A stretch of 55,125 nt of DNA from an uncultured Bacteroidales bacterium. GTDB lineage: Bacteria; Bacteroidota; Bacteroidia; Bacteroidales; GWA2-32-17. Shown here one piece after another: positions 55,083-55,125 of this stretch (positions are counted from its first letter, which is position 1; each line of letters begins with the position of its first letter). The translations under genes and the position numbers were made by a program. The notes under the pieces are model-generated. The model was not told the origin of the DNA. It did not search any database and saw only the letters and a program-made list of their open reading frames with translations. Location of the stretch: the NCBI GenBank assembly GCA_937960415.1, contig CALGPK010000043.1, positions 1-55,125 on the forward strand, read 5' to 3'.

Positions 55083-55125
55083 ATAATTATTGTAATTTTA
55101 ATACAAAAATATTCGGAAGAGAAAT

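Overview
The window reads as a piece of a Bacteroidota chromosome, probably a contig from an uncultured member. It is AT-rich. Three long proteins carry type IX secretion (T9SS) C-terminal signals, and several lipoproteins and beta-barrel proteins are of Bacteroidota type. Promoters fit the Bacteroidota pattern TTTG-N19/20-TAnnTTTG, and purine-rich Shine-Dalgarno sites are not evident. The order cannot be fixed from sequence alone. Menaquinone appears to be made by the futalosine route (mqnE).

Layout. Bases 1-790 hold no gene, only dispersed repeats: a hairpin-forming CTCTGTG repeat and a ~450 bp MITE-like element with CTTCGTCACTTTTT terminal inverted repeats. 791-13257 carries a secreted PGRP-type amidase, lipoproteins, a DUF5723 outer-membrane protein, mqnE, rpmH (51 codons, with a textbook promoter) and a secreted SBBP/SprB-repeat protein. 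13288-22265 is a tightly packed minus-strand gene train. It starts with a LuxC-like reductase, a pRiA4b ORF-3-like protein and miaA, then a polysaccharide deacetylase and a GNAT protein. It ends in a block that looks like lasso-peptide maturation machinery: HPr-kinase-like ATPase, sulfotransferase, PqqD/RRE protein, B2 transglutaminase-like protease and an asparagine-synthetase-like cyclase without the glutaminase cysteine. No precursor gene is visible nearby. This block is the most novel part of the window.

22272-26934 holds a DUF4190 membrane protein, mnmD, a glycosyltransferase and a TonB-receptor-like outer-membrane protein. 27018-33595 (plus strand) has a CPA2 antiporter, a 1102-aa DUF4175 coiled-coil membrane protein, an RsbW-like ATPase and ybeY. 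An M48 lipoprotein peptidase follows on the minus strand. It is divergent from a 1831-aa T9SS/CHU_C adhesin-like protein, with a large palindrome in the gap between them. 40410-42147 is a PhoR/PhoB-like two-component pair, divergent from a pepP-hydrolase-ispG-rlmH operon. 46446-52855 has a TPR/SpoIIE phosphatase, a MazG-like protein, a lipoate ligase, a glycosyltransferase and a TMTC-like GT-C/TPR membrane protein. 53049-54291 has two envelope proteins of unknown function.

The right end (54466-55082) holds an intrinsic terminator, the last 25 codons of a T9SS gene cut off exactly at the terminal repeat of a second MITE copy, and the same CTCTGTG repeat as at the left end. Both window ends therefore sit in the same repeat families, in the same orientation.
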